Shown: positions 60,671 through 64,000 of the stretch, piece after piece
Layout: the number at the start of each line of letters is the position of its first letter
How positions within the stretch are numbered: the stretch's first letter is position 1
From: Misgurnus anguillicaudatus
Lineage: Eukaryota; Chordata; Actinopteri; Cypriniformes; Cobitidae
DNA length: 64,000 nucleotides
Direction of reading: 5' to 3'
NCBI RefSeq assembly: GCF_027580225.2
Contig: NC_073358.2
Location: 45,304,001 to 45,368,000, forward strand
Program-made: the position numbers and the translations under genes
Notes under the pieces: model-generated
What the model saw: the letters and a program-made list of their open reading frames with translations, nothing else
Told to the model about the DNA's origin: nothing
The model's database searches: none

Positions 60671-61157
60671 GGGGTCGATCACACCAAAAGCGTTTATGGC
60701 AGTTGCCTTTTTTGAATGATATTCAATGGGCAGGGAGCGTTTGCGCGCTGTTTATGCGCGCCGAGTGCCTTGCGGTTTTTGCCGCCAGCCGCAGCAAGCG
60801 CTTTTGAAGGAGTGCTGAGAGCGGAGAAGCGCCCGACGTCATTCGCGTCTTTCCATTGTCCAATCGAATGAGGGGAGAGGCGGGCCTTACGTTGTGGGCC
60901 TTACTCTCTCCTGCATGTTTGTGCACCTCTCACCCTCAAACAAGGTCAGAGCAAGCGCCCTCTTTTTAAAGTTTCTGCTAATATGACAGTTAACAGCAAA
61001 AGAGCGCTCACGCTTCAATATTTGATTGACAAGACAGCTGACTCGGTGGTTGCTTAGCAATATAAAAAGCCGCGTCACACTGCTCTTTTTTTAAAAAGGC
61101 AGTGCGTCGCGCCTTGCGTTTCCAGGCGTTTAAAGCGCTTTTGGTGTGATTAGCCCC
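60671..61157. mobile_element. PIF/Harbinger-like element (GGGGTCGATCACACC ends)
   Basis: Ends GGGGTCGATCACACCAAAAG and CTTTTGGTGTGATTAGCCCC; 3-bp duplication TTA (60668-60670, 61158-61160). GC-rich with AGCGC/GCGCT words. Non-coding. Confidence 0.75.
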
Positions 61158-61160
61158 TTA

Positions 61161-61640
61161 GGCACTACATCTGTTTTGAGATTTGTTAATGCAAATCTAA
61201 TGCAATAAATTTTACTTCTCAGATATTTGAAGAGTTTGGTTCCAAAACGATATAATGAGATAATATGTTATGTTTTTATTGTGTTTTATTGTGCTACTTA
61301 GCTGATTTTTTTTTAGTTATGAAGGCTTAAATCAAAACAAACCAACTGCAGTTTGATTGATATTAATTGGAATGCACAAAACAAGACTTTTGAAAATTTT
61401 TAAATAATCTCATTTTGCCCTGTACTGAAACATCCAGACGGCCCTATAAAACGGCGACATTAGTTCGGTTGTGCATTTTCCTATCATTAACCACAATGTA
61501 CCCGTCAATGTCAGATGAATGCTGAAGTCTGGGTAGCTTTATAAATATGTCGATTTTTTCATTGAGCTTGTCAGTTTGAGAGAAGAAGAGACAGCAATTT
61601 TAAAATTATTACGAATTGTAAATTCACAACCTTAATCTTG
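61161..61640. other. srrm4 intron 1, no feature recognised
   Basis: No exon or repeat ends found. Confidence 0.3.
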
Positions 61641-61649
61641 TCTCTTTAC

Positions 61650-62292
61650 TAGATATGTTTCTGCTTTCTCTGATTCGTCTCGGACTTGTTCCTTCAAAGA
61701 CTCGGTCTTGACTCGGTCTCAGACCACAGTGGGAGAAAAAAGGACGCGGAATTTCAGACTGAGTCCTCGAGACCAACGCATTTTTTTTAATGTTCATATA
61801 AAAAACCAAACCAAACATAACAATAATAATAAATTGCAATGTTGACGGGCATTATTTAAAAATGACATCCCATGGTGCAAAGCAAAAATACTGCCATCAG
61901 AGCCATTTATTTATCTCTAGAAAAATAAACAAAAAATGATGCATGTGGTAGGGATTTTTTTAATGATAGTAAAAGCATAGTCCATATTAAGACGTTAAGA
62001 GACTGCTCCTCTAAACAATTCCCAATCTAGCTTAGTCTGTAGGCCTAACTATTGATTATTAACTGGGGTGATATTAAATCATGAATATGAAAACTGACAT
62101 GTTTTTATGATCTTGATCTCGACTCCTAAAGGACTCGGTCTCGACTCAGACTTGCTTCCTCAAAGACTCGGTCTTGACTCAGACTCGATTGTATTTCAAA
62201 ACCAACAGACTCGGTCTCGACTCGGTCTCGACCTTTCAAAGACTCAGTCTTGACTCGGACTCGGCATTGGAGGTCTCGTTCCCATCACTACT
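61650..62292. mobile_element. Element with GACTCGGTCTCGACTCGG subterminal repeats
   Basis: Both ends are packed with GACTCGGTCTC/GACTCGGTCTTGACTC units (61660-61720 and 62125-62265). The right end GTCTCGTTCCCATCACTACT is the complement of the common start AGTGATGGGAACGAGAC. The left terminus is not clear. Likely hAT-type. Confidence 0.55.
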
Positions 62293-63614
62293 CTTTACCA
62301 TTCTTTGAAAAATTGTAATTGGTCGAATATTTAGACTATAACTATAATTCACTATAAATCACTGTCGAAAATGTGAATTTTTTTAGGGTGCGCAGAAACA
62401 AACAGCAGCAAGTTTGCTGACTTTAAATATGGATCAAAAAGTCATGCACTGACAGCATTTTAATCTTTGTCTTGAAAAACTATTGTAGCAACAACAATCA
62501 AACTCAAAATCCAAATATAGCATCAGGTTAATGTCTTGATAATAGAAAAGCTGTGAAAATAATGTTTCATCTCAGTTTCCTGAGATAAAAGACAGCAGGA
62601 TGGAAATGATACATGCACACAGACAGAAAAGTGAATCACAAATCCTAATCAGTTATGCACTGTTAACCGGCATAATGAGTGCGGTGTAAGGCTTGATCCT
62701 GTTAAACAGGAAAAGAAGAAAAGGAAAGCACGCTCTGGAACGCTACGAAACACCCAGCACACTCTATCTCCGCGTTTCTATTCTTTCGCATCTTCTCACT
62801 TCGACCCACTGCCGTGCCTCCTAATTCATGAGTGATAGAGAAGGCGCTGAGATCCTCTTTATGTCCTAACCTAAGGGTATGATGAAGGGCTCTACTCTGA
62901 GTTGATTCATTAGGACTCTGCGTAGCCTCTCGCTCTGCTGTGCACTTGTGTGTGCACAAGTGAAACTGACTGGCCTCCAGTGAAGGACAGCCAATGATAA
63001 ACGCAGAGAAAAGGCAGCACGCTTACTGTTATGAAGTGGCATCAAAATGGAAAGTGGCCTAAAGATAAGTTGCAAGTAAATAAAGGCAAATTGGGGAAAC
63101 TTAAGAAACTTTAATCATCATGTACTGGTATAAGATTAGCTTTGCTCATATCATTTCATGAAAACCATCAAAACCTAATAGACATATATTATTCAAAACT
63201 TCTGTTTTATCTGTTGTATGTCAAAGCAGAAATATACTTTAGAAAGTTAATGTTATCCAGTATAGTAAGTAGCCTAATGTTTGCTTTGTGTAAAGATTAA
63301 AACAACACACCGTGAAAAAATGGGAAGGTGTGTACTGCTACAAAATGTTAACCAATCATGTTGCACGTGATCACTTATGAATTTACAGCATTTATTCATG
63401 TGTCTTGAGGTATTTCTAATAGATGACAGACTAAGTTACCTGATCGAAACATTTGTTGCTTTCAAAAGATGAGGAAAAGACAACCTGTCACCCAATAGCC
63501 CAAGGGTCTCTAAGACCCAAAACATAACATGATGCTTATGAAAATATGTGTCATTGCTGAAATACAGTATATAAATATATACAGATAACTGCCTGACAAA
63601 AAGATACAAGAAAA
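62293..63614. other. srrm4 intron 1, promoter-proximal part
   Basis: No transposon ends. 62700-63080 has balanced composition and could hold regulatory sites. The exon 1 donor lies at the right border (63615-63620). Confidence 0.35.
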
Positions 63615-63620
63615 ACTCAC

Positions 63621-63751
63621 TTTGTCGCGGCTCTCCGTGCGGTGATGCTGGCCACGATGATGCTCTCGGGTCGCGGCATAGCCACGGCTTTGAACGTTCC
63701 CTTCCAGAACTTCTCAAAAAGCTGCTTCTCTCCCAAAAGTACACTTGTCAT
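63621..63751 (-). CDS. srrm4: srrm4 coding exon 1 (N-terminus of Ser/Arg repetitive matrix protein 4)
   Basis: First coding exon of srrm4 (nSR100), a neural SR-related nuclear protein that promotes inclusion of neuronal microexons. It runs from ATG at 63751 to the donor (exon end ACAAA, then GTGAGT) at 63620: 43 codons plus 2 nt. The peptide contains GEKQLFEKFW (residues 7-16), GTFKAVA (18-24) and RPESIIVASITAR (27-39), which is the conserved start of vertebrate SRRM4 (human begins MASVQQGEKQLFEKFW). Residue 25 is Met where the human protein, as I remember it, has Thr. The next exon is about 43 kb away at 20345. A longer minus-strand reading frame through the same DNA (63436-63744) is a shadow in another frame that reads past the donor. 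Identification is by recognition of the N-terminal block together with the downstream exon series. Confidence 0.94.
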
Positions 63752-64000
63752 GGCTCCACAATATAACGGGAGAAAACCCGGGACTAAACCGAAATCTCAG
63801 AAAGACGATTCTGCGATGTAGTTTCACCGAATCCTCAAACAGTTGCTCGATGTGCTACCGTGTGTAGGCGGCTGCACCAGGGAGCTGTCCAAGTTCTGAA
63901 ACCAGTCGTTTGTTTTAGCAGATGAAGCTTCTTTTCGTCGTGTTTTCTTTGGGTTTCTGCGTGAGAGTCCGTTTGAAAGGTTTAAAGTTGGTTTGAGTCT
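63752..64000 (-). promoter_or_regulatory. srrm4: srrm4 5' untranslated / promoter-proximal region
   Basis: Sequence immediately upstream of the srrm4 start codon, read on the minus strand. It is free of recognisable repeats and less AT-rich than the introns, with several CpGs, as expected of a 5' UTR. The start context is GAGCCATGA, with G at -3, which is a good vertebrate initiation context. I see no convincing TATA box or 5' splice junction, so the transcription start is not placed and the promoter may lie beyond the window edge. UTR identity is inferred only from position. Confidence 0.55.

Noticed and set aside
63436..63744. 102-codon minus-strand frame over exon 1
   Set aside because: It is out of frame with the conserved SRRM4 N-terminus and runs through the GTGAGT donor into intron.

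Overview
This is intronic vertebrate DNA, very probably from a cyprinid teleost (zebrafish/carp group). The evidence is an AT-rich sequence packed with small non-autonomous DNA transposons of kinds I associate with cyprinid genomes, plus long TA, CA, GA and AAT microsatellites. There is no bacterial or viral gene layout, and almost every open reading frame here is chance or transposon sequence.

The only host gene I can support is the 5' half of srrm4 (nSR100, the neuronal microexon splicing regulator), on the minus strand. Coding exon 1 is at 63621-63751, exon 2 at 20205-20345, exon 3 at 7443-7532, exon 4 at 6678-6752, exon 5 at 6536-6562 (27 nt) and exon 6 at 4382-4432. All five introns have GT-AG borders and phase 2. 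The joined reading frame gives 171 complete codons that follow SRRM4: a conserved N-terminal block, then Lys/Arg/Ser/His-rich modules. The remaining exons must lie to the left of base 1, and the promoter at or beyond base 64000. Intron 1 is about 43 kb and intron 2 about 12.7 kb.

The introns are filled with transposons in layers: TTAA-flanked foldbacks (234-1149, 16203-17121), hAT-like elements with 7-8 bp target duplications, PIF/Harbinger-like elements with 3-bp duplications, deleted Tc1 elements (9889-10392, 39481-39968), TA-flanked CACTG-ended elements, and two decayed copies of an element carrying a RecQ-like helicase fragment (26962-27840, 44541-45375). Several stretches are nests whose order of insertion can be read from target duplications: 31551-34366 (three levels), 37671-40188, 46252-47160, 58913-59890, and 52866-55284 (four levels).

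The most unusual repeat signal is a set of four foldback elements (30743-31127, 46552-47038, 52866-55284, 56130-56500). They share termini (about AACMCAGTCTCAC) and a core of about 90 bp, but their long inverted-repeat arms fall into at least three unrelated sequences, each still matched between left and right. For the gene itself, the 27-nt exon 5 has UGC motifs just upstream of its acceptor, the type of site SRRM4 uses, which suggests possible autoregulation.

Stretches without recognisable repeats (about 14915-15690, 22740-23340, 47163-48670, 50317-52865, 55285-56129) are candidate intronic regulatory DNA. One contains a perfect palindromic estrogen-response-element consensus (23275-23289). 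These remain inferences without cross-species alignment.
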